The position numbers and the translations under genes were made by a program. The notes beneath the pieces were generated by a model. That model saw only the letters and a program-made list of their open reading frames with translations, did no database searches and was not told the origin of the DNA. Source: Achromobacter arsenitoxydans SY8 (GTDB lineage: Bacteria; Pseudomonadota; Gammaproteobacteria; Burkholderiales; Burkholderiaceae_B). From it: a DNA stretch of 64,000 bases. Where the stretch lies: assembly GCF_000236785.1 (NCBI RefSeq), contig NZ_AGUF01000032.1:1-64000 (forward strand). The letters run 5' to 3'. Position 1 is the stretch's first letter. Each line of letters begins with the position of its first letter. Positions 9,522 through 18,625 of the stretch are shown here, in pieces.

Positions 9522-10751
9522 ATGTCAACGCCTGCTTACCCTTCCCCTCCCATGTCGGCCAGCGCGGCAAGCCTGGCCTGGCCCGCGGCGCTTGCGCTGG
9601 CTGCGGCCATGGGCATCGGCCGTTTCGCCTTCACGCCTGTCTGGCCGCTGATGGCGCAGGAGGCCGGGCTGTCTCTCGCCCAGGGCAGCTGGATGGCGTC
9701 CGCGAACTACGCAGGCTATCTGCTGGGCGCGCTGGCGGCGATCGCCTGGCCCGTGCGCAGGCTACGCGCGACGCTGGCGGCCAGCCTGGCCGCCGTGGCG
9801 GCGCTGACCCTGGCCATGCCGCTGCTGGACAGCGTGGCCGGCTGGTCCGCGCTGCGCCTGGCCGCGGGCTACGCCAGCGCCAGCGCCTTCATCTGCGTGG
9901 CCGCGTGGCGCTCCGTTCCCGCCGGCGATCCGCGCGAGGCCTCGGTGTCCGCGGTGACATACGCCGGCGTGGGCGCCGGCATCGCGCTCACTGGACTCGC
10001 CTGCCTGGCCCTGATGGCCTGGGGCGCCGGCGCGAACCAGACCTGGGTCGCGTTGGGCGGGCTGACTCTGGCGCTGTCCGTGGCGGCCTGGCCAAGGCTC
10101 AGCCGGCAGTCGCCCCCGGCCCGCACGTCTGCCGCCGCCATGCCGCCGGCGCGGCTGCCGCGCGGCATAGGCGCGCTTTCTCTGCACTACGGCGTTTTCG
10201 GGGTCGGCTACATCATTCCCGCCACCTTTCTGCCCGCGATGGCCAAGGAAATCTTGCCCGATCCCGCAATCTTCGGCTGGGCCTGGCCGCTGTTCGGACT
10301 CGCCGCGGCGCTATCGTGTCTGCTGGTTCCCCGGCTGGCCCGCGGCCGCGACGACAGGCAGGTGTGGCGCTGCGCCCAGCTTCTGATGGCGGCCGGCATG
10401 CTGGCAGTGGCCCTGTGGCATCACATCGCCGCCGTGATCCTGGCGGCGCTGCTGGTGGGCGGCACGTTCATGGTGATCACGCAGGCGGGCATGCTGACCG
10501 CCAGGCGACTGTCCGGCCCGGCGGCCCCGCGCGCGGCGGCCATCATGACCGCGGCGTTCGCCGCAGGTCAGATCCTGGGACCGTTGCTGGCCTCGTGGGC
10601 GGCGCGCTGGGGCGCCGACCTGCCTCAGGTCCTGGAGGCCGGCGCGGTGCTGCTGGCGGCGTCGGCCTGGGCCTTGGGAAAAGTCACGACAGACGGCGCC
10701 GGCGCTGGGCATAATGCGATCGGCCCCCAGGGCCGTTCACATAGCAATTAG
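9522..10751 (+). CDS. MFS transporter, YbfB/YjiJ-like
   Basis: A 409-residue inner-membrane protein with about twelve hydrophobic segments. The first half has the family-typical GIGRFAFTPVWPLMAQEAGLS, seen in the YbfB/YjiJ group of major facilitator transporters. The substrate is unknown. It is the first gene of a rightward set (MFS, Bug binding protein, nitronate monooxygenase) and starts 64 bp from the divergent LysR gene. An alternative start at 9552 (MSASAASL) is possible. Confidence 0.85.
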   Translation: MSTPAYPSPPMSASAASLAWPAALALAAAMGIGRFAFTPVWPLMAQEAGLSLAQGSWMASANYAGYLLGALAAIAWPVRRLRATLAASLAAVAALTLAMPLLDSVAGWSALRLAAGYASASAFICVAAWRSVPAGDPREASVSAVTYAGVGAGIALTGLACLALMAWGAGANQTWVALGGLTLALSVAAWPRLSRQSPPARTSAAAMPPARLPRGIGALSLHYGVFGVGYIIPATFLPAMAKEILPDPAIFGWAWPLFGLAAALSCLLVPRLARGRDDRQVWRCAQLLMAAGMLAVALWHHIAAVILAALLVGGTFMVITQAGMLTARRLSGPAAPRAAAIMTAAFAAGQILGPLLASWAARWGADLPQVLEAGAVLLAASAWALGKVTTDGAGAGHNAIGPQGRSHSN

Positions 10752-10775
10752 AGAGCAGGAAGAGGAGATCCCAGC

Positions 10776-11753
10776 ATGAAAGCATTGCGCCCCCTGATCG
10801 CCGCTTTGGCGGCCACCACCGCCTTCGGCGGCGCCGCCCAGGCCCAGACCGGCGATTGGCCCGCCAAACCCGTGACCATGATCGTGCCCTACGCGCCGGG
10901 CGGCTTTGCCGACACGCGCGTGCGCCTCTTGGCGCGCAAGCTAGGCGAATCGCTGGGCCAGCCCATCGTCGTCGAGAACAAGGCGGGCGCGGGCGGCGTG
11001 GTCGGCACCAACCTGATCGCCAAGGCGGCGCCGGACGGCTACACCATTGGCACGGGCAATCTGGCCCCGATGGCGGTCAACCCGTCGCTGATGAAGGAAA
11101 TGCCCTACAACCCGCAAAAGGACCTGGCGCCGATCATCCTGATCGAAAACAGCCCGCTGGTCCTGAGCGTGAACAATGAACTGCCCGTCAAGACGCTGGC
11201 GGACCTGATCGCGCTGGCCAAGAAGCAGCCCGGCAAGCTGACCTTCGGGTCGTCCGGCGTCGGCGGCGCGCACCACCTGTCCGGCGAGATGTTCCGCGAG
11301 CAGGCCAACATCGACATCATCCACGTTCCCTACAAGGGCGGCAGCCTGGCCGCGACCGACCTGATGGGCGGCCATATCTCGATGATGTTCGAAATGGGCT
11401 ATTCCGCGCTGCCGGCCATCCAGGGCGCCAAGATCCACCCCATCGCCGTTACGTCCGCCAAGCGCCTGGCCGTCCTGCCCGATGTTCCCACCATGGCCGA
11501 ATCCGGCCTGCCGGGCTTCGAGTCGTACAACTGGCAGGGCATCGTGGCGCCGGCCGGCACGCCCGCGCCGATCATCGCCAAGCTCAACGCCGAGTTCAAC
11601 CGCATCCTGAAGGAACCGGATGTGCAGAAGGCCATTGCCGATACCGGCAGCCAGGCCGGCGGCGGCACGCCCGAGGAATTCGCGGCCTTCATCAAGAGCG
11701 AAAGCGAAAAGTGGGCTCACGTCATCAAGGCTGGAAACATCCAGCTTCAATAA
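10776..11753 (+). CDS. Bug/TctC family periplasmic solute-binding protein
   Basis: A 325-residue periplasmic binding protein with a signal peptide ending near AQAQ (residues 22-25). It has the Bug hallmarks: WPAKPVTMIVPYAPGGFADTR, VVENKAGAGGVVGT, a mid-protein HVPYKGG, and a C-terminal PEEFAAFIKSE. Such proteins bind carboxylates or similar organic ligands, often without a linked TctAB transporter, as here. AGAGGAG lies before the ATG. It is 24 bp after the MFS gene and 18 bp before the nitronate monooxygenase gene, so the three are probably one operon. Confidence 0.93.
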   Translation: MKALRPLIAALAATTAFGGAAQAQTGDWPAKPVTMIVPYAPGGFADTRVRLLARKLGESLGQPIVVENKAGAGGVVGTNLIAKAAPDGYTIGTGNLAPMAVNPSLMKEMPYNPQKDLAPIILIENSPLVLSVNNELPVKTLADLIALAKKQPGKLTFGSSGVGGAHHLSGEMFREQANIDIIHVPYKGGSLAATDLMGGHISMMFEMGYSALPAIQGAKIHPIAVTSAKRLAVLPDVPTMAESGLPGFESYNWQGIVAPAGTPAPIIAKLNAEFNRILKEPDVQKAIADTGSQAGGGTPEEFAAFIKSESEKWAHVIKAGNIQLQ

Positions 11754-11771
11754 CCCCCCAGGAGTTTTCCC

Positions 11772-12833
11772 ATGGCTACCCCTTTGATTGACCTGCTCAA
11801 GCTGGACCTTCCCGTCATCCAGGCGCCCATGGCCGGCGGCGCGACGACGGTGGAACTGGTGTCCGAGGCGTCGAAGGCGGGCGCCCTGGGATCGCTCGGG
11901 GCGGCCTACATGAGCCCCGAACAGATCGAGGCGGCGGCGGACGCGATCCGCGCCCGCACGCCGCGCCCCTTCGCCATCAATCTGTTCGCCACCGTGCCGG
12001 ACGAGCCCATGCAGGGCGACGCCGGACGGATGCTGGCCCTGATGGCGCGCTACCACGAGCAGCTTGGCCTCCCGGCGCCCGAGGCGCCCGGCCCTCAGGC
12101 GGATCCCTTGCCGGGGCAGATCGAGGCCATCCTGCGCGTGCGGCCCGCGGTCTTCAGCTTCACCTTCGGACGCATCCCGGCCGCCGTGCTGGCGCGCTGC
12201 CGCGAGCTGGGCATCCTGACCGTGGGCACCGCCACCACTGTCCGTGAAGCCGTTGCGCTGGAACAGGACGGGGTGGACGCCGTCGTGGCGCAGGGCGCCG
12301 AGGCTGGCGGGCATCGCGGCACCTTCCTGGACGCATTCGATGCGTCCCTGATTGGCACGATGGCCCTGGTGCCCCAGGTGGCCGACGCCGTCTCGGTGCC
12401 GGTCATCGCGTCCGGCGGCATCATGGACGGGCGCGGCATCGCGGCCGCGCTGGCCCTGGGCGCCGATCTCGCACAAATGGGGACCGCCTTCCTGACCACT
12501 GAGGAATGCGGCATCAGCGACGCCTACAAGGCGGTCCTGCCTGCCTCGCGCTCCGAACAGTCCCGCATCACCCGGGCGTTCTCCGGCCGGCCCGCCCGCG
12601 GCATCGCCAACGCCTTCATGCGCGATGCCGACGCGATCGCCGCGGACATCCTGCCGTACCCGCTGCAGAACGCGCTGACGCGCCCCATGCGCACGGCGGG
12701 GGGCAAGAGCGGCAATATCAATGTTCTGTCCCTGTGGGCCGGCCAGGGCGCCCCGCTGACCCGCCGGGAAAGCGCCGCCGACCTGGTTCAGCGCCTGGCA
12801 CGGGAAACCGCGGCCGCGCAGGCGCGCCGCTGA
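11772..12833 (+). CDS. Nitronate monooxygenase (2-nitropropane dioxygenase family)
   Basis: This 353-residue TIM-barrel flavoprotein is a predicted FMN-dependent nitronate monooxygenase, oxidising alkyl nitronates to carbonyls and nitrite. It starts with the family-typical LPVIQAPMAGGATT and has AQGAEAGGHRG with the conserved active-site region, and VIASGGIMDGRG for FMN phosphate binding. AGGAG lies seven bases before the start. It is the last gene of the set controlled by the divergent LysR regulator. Neighbouring uptake genes suggest a catabolic or detoxifying role for an imported nitro compound or nitronate; this is inference. Confidence 0.88.
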   Translation: MATPLIDLLKLDLPVIQAPMAGGATTVELVSEASKAGALGSLGAAYMSPEQIEAAADAIRARTPRPFAINLFATVPDEPMQGDAGRMLALMARYHEQLGLPAPEAPGPQADPLPGQIEAILRVRPAVFSFTFGRIPAAVLARCRELGILTVGTATTVREAVALEQDGVDAVVAQGAEAGGHRGTFLDAFDASLIGTMALVPQVADAVSVPVIASGGIMDGRGIAAALALGADLAQMGTAFLTTEECGISDAYKAVLPASRSEQSRITRAFSGRPARGIANAFMRDADAIAADILPYPLQNALTRPMRTAGGKSGNINVLSLWAGQGAPLTRRESAADLVQRLARETAAAQARR

Positions 12834-12880
12834 GCGCGCCGCTGCGCACGCAACGATAGAAATCGGCGGCGGGCGGCCGG

Positions 12881-12920
12881 AATCTGGCGAGCCGGCGCCG
12901 CGCCGCCGGCTCGCCAGATT
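12881..12920. terminator. Perfect 17-bp inverted repeat after nitronate monooxygenase gene
   Basis: AATCTGGCGAGCCGGCG (12881-12897) is the exact reverse complement of 12904-12920, with a 6-base loop. As RNA this is a very stable hairpin with AA/TT at its base, but no long T-tract follows. It lies 47 bases after the upstream stop and 44 bases before the mla promoter, so a barrier to read-through is likely. Confidence 0.65.
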
Positions 12921-12963
12921 GTTCCCGAGGCCGAAAACACTGTTCCACGCACGGCCTGTCGGA

Positions 12964-12991
12964 TTGTGATTACAAAGCCTCGGGCTACAAT
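12964..12991 (+). promoter_or_regulatory. Sigma-70 promoter of the mla operon
   Basis: TTGTGA (12964-12969) and TACAAT (12986-12991) are separated by 16 bp. Transcription would start near 12998, giving a leader of about 155 bases before mlaF. Confidence 0.6.
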
Positions 12992-13154
12992 GGCGCCTCG
13001 CCGCCGGGAGCCAAGGCCCGACCTCGCCCCCGGCATCTGAGTAACAGGGCGCTTCCCGACGCAGCCCGTCTGCCCGCGCCGGCCAGGTTCCCGGTCCAGC
13101 GTGTCGACAGGACGGCAGGGCAAGCTCCGCCGCCGAAACTCCCTTTCGTTGCCC

Positions 13155-13991
13155 ATGTCCGCTCAAACCAGCAGCACCCCGGAATTCGCCCTGCGCCTGG
13201 AAGGTGTGGCGCTTGGCTACGGTGACTTCACCGTCTTGCGCGACATTTCCATGGACGTCCGGGCAGGCCAGGTGGTCGCCGTCATGGGCGGCTCCGGCTC
13301 CGGCAAGACCACGCTGCTGCGGGCGGCTACCGGCCAGATCACCGCGCAGCACGGACGCGTGCTGGCCTTCGGCCAGGACATCGGCAACGCCACGCGCGAC
13401 GAAGTCCAATCCCTGCGCAAGCGCATGGGCGTGCTGTTCCAGCAGGGCGCGCTGTTCACCGACCTGAACGTCTTCGAAAACGTCGCTTTCCCGCTGCGCG
13501 AACACACCCGCCTCGATGAAACCGACGTCACCGAGCGCGTCCTAGACAAGCTCGACGCCGTGGGCCTGCGCGCCGCCGCGCACCTGAAGGTATCCGAGAT
13601 CTCCGGCGGCATGGCCCGCCGGGTGGCGCTGGCCCGCGCAGTGGTGCTGGAACCCGAACTCATCCTCTACGACGAACCCTTCGCCGGCCTGGACCCGATC
13701 TCGCTGGGCATCACCGCCCGCCTGATCCGCAGCCTGGCCGACCGCCTGGGCTGCGCCTCGGTGCTGATCACGCACGACGTGCACGAGTCCTTCGCCATCG
13801 CGGACCAGGTCTACCTGGTGGGCCGGGGCAAGCTCGCCGCCGCCGGTACGCCGCAGACGCTGTCGGCCTCGGACGACCCCTACGTGCAGCAGTTCCTCAA
13901 GGGCGAGCCCGACGGCCCGGTTGCGTTCCAGTACCCCGAGACGCCCGCTTTCCAGAAGTGGCTGTCAGAACAGAAAAGGCGCAAGGCATGA
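13155..13991 (+). CDS. mlaF: Phospholipid transport ATP-binding protein MlaF
   Basis: MlaF is the cytoplasmic ATPase of the MlaFED inner-membrane complex, which moves phospholipids between inner membrane and periplasmic carrier to keep outer-membrane lipid asymmetry. The 278-residue protein has Walker A GGSGSGKT (45-52), a Q-loop LFQQG, the signature [14 protein letters not shown], Walker [14 protein letters not shown] and switch His in LITHDVHE. The ATG at 13155 (MSAQTSSTP) is chosen; an in-frame start at 13101 would add an Arg-rich stretch not expected in the family. The stop overlaps the mlaE start (ATGA). Confidence 0.95.
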   Translation: MSAQTSSTPEFALRLEGVALGYGDFTVLRDISMDVRAGQVVAVMGGSGSGKTTLLRAATGQITAQHGRVLAFGQDIGNATRDEVQSLRKRMGVLFQQGALFTDLNVFENVAFPLREHTRLDETDVTERVLDKLDAVGLRAAAHLKVSEISGGMARRVALARAVVLEPELILYDEPFAGLDPISLGITARLIRSLADRLGCASVLITHDVHESFAIADQVYLVGRGKLAAAGTPQTLSASDDPYVQQFLKGEPDGPVAFQYPETPAFQKWLSEQKRRKA

Positions 13992-14776
13992 GCGCATCCA
14001 ACAACGCCGTCACCGGGCTGGGCCACTGGGTGCGCGCCCAGGTCGCCGGCATCGGTTACTTCACCCGCTTCTTCGGCGCGCTGCTCGCCCGCAGCGGCAT
14101 CGCGCTGTCGCGCCCGCGCCTGGTGTCGCAGCAGGTCCATTTCATCGGCAATTATTCGCTGCTGATCATCGCCGTGTCCGGCATGTTCGTGGGATTCGTG
14201 CTGGGCCTGCAGGGCTATTACACGCTGAACCGCTACGGCTCTGAAGAGGCCCTGGGCCTGCTGGTAGCCCTGTCGCTGGTGCGCGAACTGGGACCGGTCG
14301 TGACGGCGCTGCTGTTCGCGGGCCGGGCCGGCACCTCGCTCACCGCCGAAATCGGCCTGATGAAGGCCGGCGAACAGCTTTCGGCCATGGAAGTCATGGC
14401 CGTGGACCCCATACGCCGGGTGCTGGTGCCGCGCCTGTGGGGCGGCATCATCGCCATGCCCATCCTGGCGGCGGTTTTCTCCATGGTGGGCATCCTGGGC
14501 GGCTGGGTCGTGGGCGTGCTGCTCATCGGCGTGGACGCCGGAGCCTTCTGGTCGCAAATGCAGAATGGGGTCGACGTCTGGAAGGACGTGGCCAACGGCG
14601 CCATCAAGAGCGTGGTGTTCGGCGTCACGGTGACGCTGGTTGCGCTCTACGAGGGCTGGCAGGCCAAGCCCACCCCTGAAGGCGTCGCCCGCGCCACCAC
14701 GCGCACCGTGGTCGTGGGCTCCCTGGCGGTTCTCGGGCTGGACTTCCTGCTCACCGCCTTGATGTTTGGAAATTGA
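13988..14776 (+). CDS. mlaE: Phospholipid transport permease MlaE
   Basis: This 262-residue permease is the membrane core of MlaFED. It has the MlaE/YrbE features: an N-terminal membrane-surface helix, hydrophobic segments such as [20 protein letters not shown], and the [21 protein letters not shown] region that contacts the ATPase. The start codon overlaps the mlaF stop by four bases, indicating translational coupling. mlaD begins 12 bases later. Confidence 0.95.
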   Translation: MSASNNAVTGLGHWVRAQVAGIGYFTRFFGALLARSGIALSRPRLVSQQVHFIGNYSLLIIAVSGMFVGFVLGLQGYYTLNRYGSEEALGLLVALSLVRELGPVVTALLFAGRAGTSLTAEIGLMKAGEQLSAMEVMAVDPIRRVLVPRLWGGIIAMPILAAVFSMVGILGGWVVGVLLIGVDAGAFWSQMQNGVDVWKDVANGAIKSVVFGVTVTLVALYEGWQAKPTPEGVARATTRTVVVGSLAVLGLDFLLTALMFGN

Positions 14777-14788
14777 TACGGATCTATC

Positions 14789-15289
14789 ATGTCACGCGAA
14801 AAAACCGACTTCTGGGTAGGCCTGTTTGTATTGCTGGGCGCGGTCGCGCTTGCGTTCCTGGCGTTGCGCGCCGGCAACTTGAGCACCTTTTCCTTCGCCC
14901 CGACCTATACGCTGACCGCCAACTTCGATAACGTAGGCGGCCTCAAGGTGCGCGCGCCGGTCAAAAGCGCCGGCGTCGTGGTGGGCCGGGTTGCCGGCAT
15001 CTCCTTCGACGACAAGACCTTCCAGGCGATCGTTTCGGTCAACATGGAAACGGCTTACCAGTTCCCCAAGGACTCCTCGGCGTCCATCCTGACCTCGGGA
15101 CTGCTGGGCGAGCAATACCTGGGCCTGACCGCCGGCAGCGAAGAAGAGAACTTTGCCGACGGCGGCAAGATCCGCTACACCCAAAGCGCCGTGGTGCTGG
15201 AGCAGTTGATCAGCCAGTTCCTGTACGGTTCGGCCGAGAAGCAGGGCTCGAACGCCGCGCCGGAACCCGCCGCCAAGACGCCCGATTAA
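14789..15289 (+). CDS. mlaD: MCE-domain phospholipid-binding protein MlaD
   Basis: MlaD is anchored in the inner membrane and forms a hexameric MCE ring that hands lipid to MlaC. The 166-residue protein has one N-terminal membrane anchor (residues about 8-28, with FWVGLFVLLGAVALAFLAL), then an MCE domain including FDNVGGLKVRAPVKSAGVVVG and the LLGEQYLGL segment. The length and single MCE domain fit MlaD. It lies in the operon between mlaE and mlaA. Confidence 0.95.
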   Translation: MSREKTDFWVGLFVLLGAVALAFLALRAGNLSTFSFAPTYTLTANFDNVGGLKVRAPVKSAGVVVGRVAGISFDDKTFQAIVSVNMETAYQFPKDSSASILTSGLLGEQYLGLTAGSEEENFADGGKIRYTQSAVVLEQLISQFLYGSAEKQGSNAAPEPAAKTPD

Positions 15290-15371
15290 AGGCTGCCGCG
15301 GAAAACGCCGTTACAACGGCGCGTCTCAAGACCGCAATAAGATAAGAATTGTTGATAGGGATACCCGGAAC

Positions 15372-16160
15372 ATGAACAAGAAAGCTATTTCCCGAATTGC
15401 CACCGTCGCCGCAGCGGGCGCGCTGATGGCCGGCTGCGCCGCGCCGAAGAATCCCGATCCGCGCGACCCCTGGGAAGGCTTCAACCGGGGCGTCTACCAG
15501 TTCAACGATACAGTCGACCGCGCGTTGTTCAAGCCCGTCGCGCAGGCCTACACCTTTGTCACGCCGCAGCCGGTGCGCAGCTGCATCCACAACATTTTCA
15601 GCAACGTCGGCGACCTCTGGTCGGGCACCAACAGCTTCCTGCAGGGCCGCGGCCACGACTTCGTCAACACGCTGGGCCGGTTCCTCTTCAACACCACCAT
15701 GGGCGTAGGCGGCTGCTTCGACGTCGCCTCCGCGAATGGCGCGCGCAAGATCCCCAACGATTTCGGCACCACGCTGGGCGTGTGGGGCTTCAGCCAAGGC
15801 CCGTACCTGGTGCTGCCGTTCTTCGGCGCGTCCAGCGTGCGCGACGGCATCGGCCTGGCTGGCGACTTTTACGGCACGACCTACGGCTACATGGGCGTGG
15901 ACTCGATCGACAACGTCCGCCTGCGCAACTCGCTGTGGGGCCTGCGCATCGTGGATACGCGCGCCAACCTGCTCGACACCACCGACACGATCGACCGCGT
16001 CGCGCTGGATCCGTACAGCTTCGTGCGCGACGCCTTCCTGCAGCGCCGCGCCGCGATGGTGCTGGGCCACCGCGTGGACGACGAGTCGTCGCTGCCCAAC
16101 TACGAGGACGACGAGGGCGACGCCCCCGCCGCGCCCGCGCCGCAACCCGCTACCAAGTAA
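15372..16160 (+). CDS. mlaA: Outer-membrane lipoprotein MlaA (VacJ)
   Basis: MlaA sits in the inner leaflet of the outer membrane and extracts mislocalised phospholipids for MlaC. The 262-residue precursor has a lipoprotein signal with lipobox LMAGC. It then has the VacJ signature DPWEGFNRGVYQFND and later GVWGFSQGPYLVLPFFGASS with a downstream Pro/Ala-rich tail. In E. coli mlaA is unlinked; here it lies between mlaD and mlaC, so the whole pathway is one transcription unit. The 82-base gap before it holds a small CGCCGT/ACGGCG hairpin (15306-15321). Confidence 0.95.
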   Translation: MNKKAISRIATVAAAGALMAGCAAPKNPDPRDPWEGFNRGVYQFNDTVDRALFKPVAQAYTFVTPQPVRSCIHNIFSNVGDLWSGTNSFLQGRGHDFVNTLGRFLFNTTMGVGGCFDVASANGARKIPNDFGTTLGVWGFSQGPYLVLPFFGASSVRDGIGLAGDFYGTTYGYMGVDSIDNVRLRNSLWGLRIVDTRANLLDTTDTIDRVALDPYSFVRDAFLQRRAAMVLGHRVDDESSLPNYEDDEGDAPAAPAPQPATK

Positions 16161-16197
16161 GCTGCGGGATTGCGCTTTCGGTACTGAAGGAGATTTG

Positions 16198-16827
16198 ATG
16201 CGTTTTTCTATTACCTCCCTGCTGCAACGACTGGTCTTCACGGGCCTGCTCGGGATGGCGGCCGCCACGGCCGCGCAAGCCAAGCCGGATCCCAACGGCC
16301 CGCCCGACCAGTTCGTGCTGGCCGCCGCCAACGAAGCCCTTGACGTCCTGAAGGCCGACGGCGCGGTCAAGGCCGGCAATACCGCCCGCATCAACGAGGT
16401 CGTCGATAAGCACATCCTGCCGTACGTCAACTTCCAGAAGACGACGCGCCTGGCCGCAGGCCGCTACTGGCGCCAGGCCACCGACCAGCAGAAGACGGCC
16501 CTGGCCGAAGCCTTCCGCGGCACCCTGGTGCGCACCTACAGCGGCGCGCTGACCCGCGTCACGCCCAGCACGAGCGTCACGGGGCTGCCCTTCCGCGGCG
16601 ACGCCAAGGCCGACGACGTGGTCGTCCGCACGCTGATCAACCAGTCCAACAGCCAGCCGATCGGCGTGGACTACCGCCTGGAAAAGACGCCCCAGGGCTG
16701 GAAGATCTACGACATGAACGTCGAAGGCATCTGGCTGATCGAGAACTACCGCAACCAGTTCGCGCAGCAGATCAACCAGAACGGCATCGACGGCCTGATC
16801 CAGGCGCTGAACCAGCGCAACAAGTAA
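16198..16827 (+). CDS. mlaC: Periplasmic phospholipid-binding protein MlaC
   Basis: MlaC is the soluble periplasmic carrier that shuttles phospholipid between MlaA and MlaD. The 209-residue precursor has a signal peptide ending at AQA and the MlaC/Ttg2D fold, with LPYVNFQKTTRLAAGRYWR and GVDYRLEKTPQGWKIYDMNV. The AAGGAG ribosome-binding site lies seven bases before the ATG. No STAS-domain mlaB follows; the next 171 bases hold a terminator and a promoter. Confidence 0.94.
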   Translation: MRFSITSLLQRLVFTGLLGMAAATAAQAKPDPNGPPDQFVLAAANEALDVLKADGAVKAGNTARINEVVDKHILPYVNFQKTTRLAAGRYWRQATDQQKTALAEAFRGTLVRTYSGALTRVTPSTSVTGLPFRGDAKADDVVVRTLINQSNSQPIGVDYRLEKTPQGWKIYDMNVEGIWLIENYRNQFAQQINQNGIDGLIQALNQRNK

Positions 16828-16847
16828 TTCCCCGTCCAGGCAGCATC

Positions 16848-16888
16848 GGCCCGGCGCGCCCCTCGGGGTCCGCCGGGCCTATCATTTT
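16848..16888 (+). terminator. Terminator after mlaC
   Basis: GGCCCGGCG (16848-16856) pairs perfectly with CGCCGGGCC (16871-16879), enclosing an inner CCCC/GGGG pairing, and is followed by TATCATTTT. It marks the probable end of the mla transcript. Confidence 0.7.
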
Positions 16889-16956
16889 GGGGACACAACA
16901 TCGCGACGCCCCCACGGCCGCCGGGGCCATCGCAGCTTGCCGTTACATCGCGCTTA

Positions 16957-16962
16957 TATAAT
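16957..16962 (+). promoter_or_regulatory. Promoter -10 element for the ABC-2/ibaG/murA/his block
   Basis: A consensus TATAAT lies 36 bases before the ABC ATPase gene and after the mlaC terminator. The best -35 candidate, TTGCCG (16937-16942), is only 14 bp away, so the -35 is weak or unassigned. Confidence 0.5.
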
Positions 16963-16998
16963 GGTCAATTCGCTCTTTCCGGGCCACCTCCCCCCGTC

Positions 16999-17811
16999 AT
17001 GTCCGCCGTCAGCCTAGAAAACGTCTCCAAGATCTACTCGCCGCGCCAGCGCGGCTGGCAGAAGCTGCTCGGGCGCACGCCCGGTCCGGGCTTCCAGGCG
17101 CTGGACAACGTCAGCCTGAAGATCGAGCACGGCGAATTCTTCGGCCTGCTCGGGCCCAACGGCGCGGGCAAGACCACCCTGATCTCCATCCTGGCCGGCT
17201 TGGCGCACGCCACGGCCGGACGCGCCTCGGTCTGTGGATACGACGTCGTGGCCGACTACAAGTCGGCCCGGCGCGCCCTGGGCGTGGTGCCGCAAGAGCT
17301 GGTCTACGATCCGTTTTTCACGGTGCGCGAGACCCTGCGCATCCAGTCCGGCTACTTCGGCCTGCGCAAGAACGACGACTGGATCGACGAGATCCTGTTC
17401 AACCTGGGCCTGGCCGACAAGGCCAACTCCAACATGCGGGCGCTGTCCGGCGGCATGAAGCGCCGCGTGCTGGTGGCGCAGGCGCTGGTGCACCGCCCCC
17501 CCGTGATCGTGCTGGACGAGCCCACTGCGGGCGTGGACGTGGACCTGCGCCGCACGCTGTGGGAATTCATCTCGCGCCTGAACAAGGCCGGCCACACCAT
17601 CATGCTCACCACCCACTACCTCGAAGAGGCGGAAGCGCTGTGCGGGCGCATCGCCATGCTCAAGGGCGGGCGCATCGTGGCCCTGGACACGACGCAGGCC
17701 CTGCTGGCCCGGGTGGGCGGCGTAGACCTTGAAGACGCATTCGTGCGCATCATGCACCAGGACGACGAGCCCGCCGCGCCGTCCCTGCAACCCGAAGAGA
17801 TTTCGTCATGA
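16999..17811 (+). CDS. ABC-2 type transporter ATP-binding protein, YadG-like
   Basis: A 270-residue cytoplasmic ATPase with Walker A LLGPNGAGKTTL, signature LSGGMKRRVLVAQAL, Walker B VIVLDEPTAGVDVD, and switch His in LTTHYLEEAE. The sequence style is that of the YadG/CcmA-like exporters that pair with ABC-2 permeases. Its stop overlaps the permease start (ATGA). It lies between mlaC and the ibaG-murA genes, suggesting an envelope-related export role, but the substrate is unknown. Confidence 0.9.
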   Translation: MSAVSLENVSKIYSPRQRGWQKLLGRTPGPGFQALDNVSLKIEHGEFFGLLGPNGAGKTTLISILAGLAHATAGRASVCGYDVVADYKSARRALGVVPQELVYDPFFTVRETLRIQSGYFGLRKNDDWIDEILFNLGLADKANSNMRALSGGMKRRVLVAQALVHRPPVIVLDEPTAGVDVDLRRTLWEFISRLNKAGHTIMLTTHYLEEAEALCGRIAMLKGGRIVALDTTQALLARVGGVDLEDAFVRIMHQDDEPAAPSLQPEEISS

Positions 17812-18620
17812 CCCAGCCCACCGCGACCGCCGGCCAGCCGCTGGTGCAGCCCCGCCTGGACGCGGGATCCGGCTTCCCGACGCTCCTGCGCAAGGAATTG
17901 CTGCGCTTCTGGAAGGTCAGCTTCCAGACCATCGCCGCCCCGGTCATCACCGCGCTGCTCTATCTGCTGGTCTTCGCACATGTCCTGGAAGGACGGGTCA
18001 CGGTGTACGGCACCGTGCCGTACACCTCGTTCCTGATCCCGGGGCTCATGATGATGAGCATGCTGCAGAACGCGTTCGCCAACCCGTCGTCGTCGCTCAT
18101 CCAGAGCCGCATCACCGGCAACCTGGTCTTCATGCTGCTGCCGCCGCTATCGCACCGGGACATCTTCGGCGCCTACGTGCTGGCGGCGATCGTCCGCGGC
18201 CTGGCGGTCGGGCTGTGCGTGTGGGTGGTCGCGCTGTTCTTCGTGCCGCTGGCGCCCGCGCACCCGCTGTGGGTGCTGCTGTTCGCCGTGCTGGCTTGCG
18301 GCATCATGGGCGTGCTGGGACTCGTGGCCGGACTGTGGTCCGAGAAATTCGACCAGCTCGCGGCCTTCCAGAACTTCCTGATCATGCCGGCAACCTTCCT
18401 GTCCGGCGTGTTCTATTCCATCCACACGCTGCCGCCTTTCTGGCAAAGCGTGTCCCACTGGAACCCCATCTTCTACACCATCGACGGATTCCGCTACGGA
18501 TTCTTCTCGGTGTCGGACGTCTCCCCCTGGCACAGCCTGGCGGTGGTGACGGGGGTGTTCCTTGCGCTCTCGACTTATGCGCTGCGGCTTCTGGCCAGCG
18601 GCTACAAACTCAGGAACTGA
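17808..18620 (+). CDS. ABC-2 type transporter permease, YadH-like
   Basis: A 270-residue membrane protein with six hydrophobic segments and the ABC-2 permease signature near FQNFLIMPATFLSGVFYSIH. It starts inside the stop of the ATPase gene, so the two form one exporter. The N-terminal TLLRKELLRFWK motif is typical of YadH/ABC-2 permeases. The pair is reported widely among bacteria without a settled substrate. Confidence 0.9.
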   Translation: MTQPTATAGQPLVQPRLDAGSGFPTLLRKELLRFWKVSFQTIAAPVITALLYLLVFAHVLEGRVTVYGTVPYTSFLIPGLMMMSMLQNAFANPSSSLIQSRITGNLVFMLLPPLSHRDIFGAYVLAAIVRGLAVGLCVWVVALFFVPLAPAHPLWVLLFAVLACGIMGVLGLVAGLWSEKFDQLAAFQNFLIMPATFLSGVFYSIHTLPPFWQSVSHWNPIFYTIDGFRYGFFSVSDVSPWHSLAVVTGVFLALSTYALRLLASGYKLRN

Positions 18621-18625
18621 CGTCC

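Noticed and set aside
10941-13505. An 854-codon open frame on the minus strand
   Set aside because: It crosses the Bug, nitronate monooxygenase and mlaF genes and the 17-bp inverted repeat, so it is not a gene.
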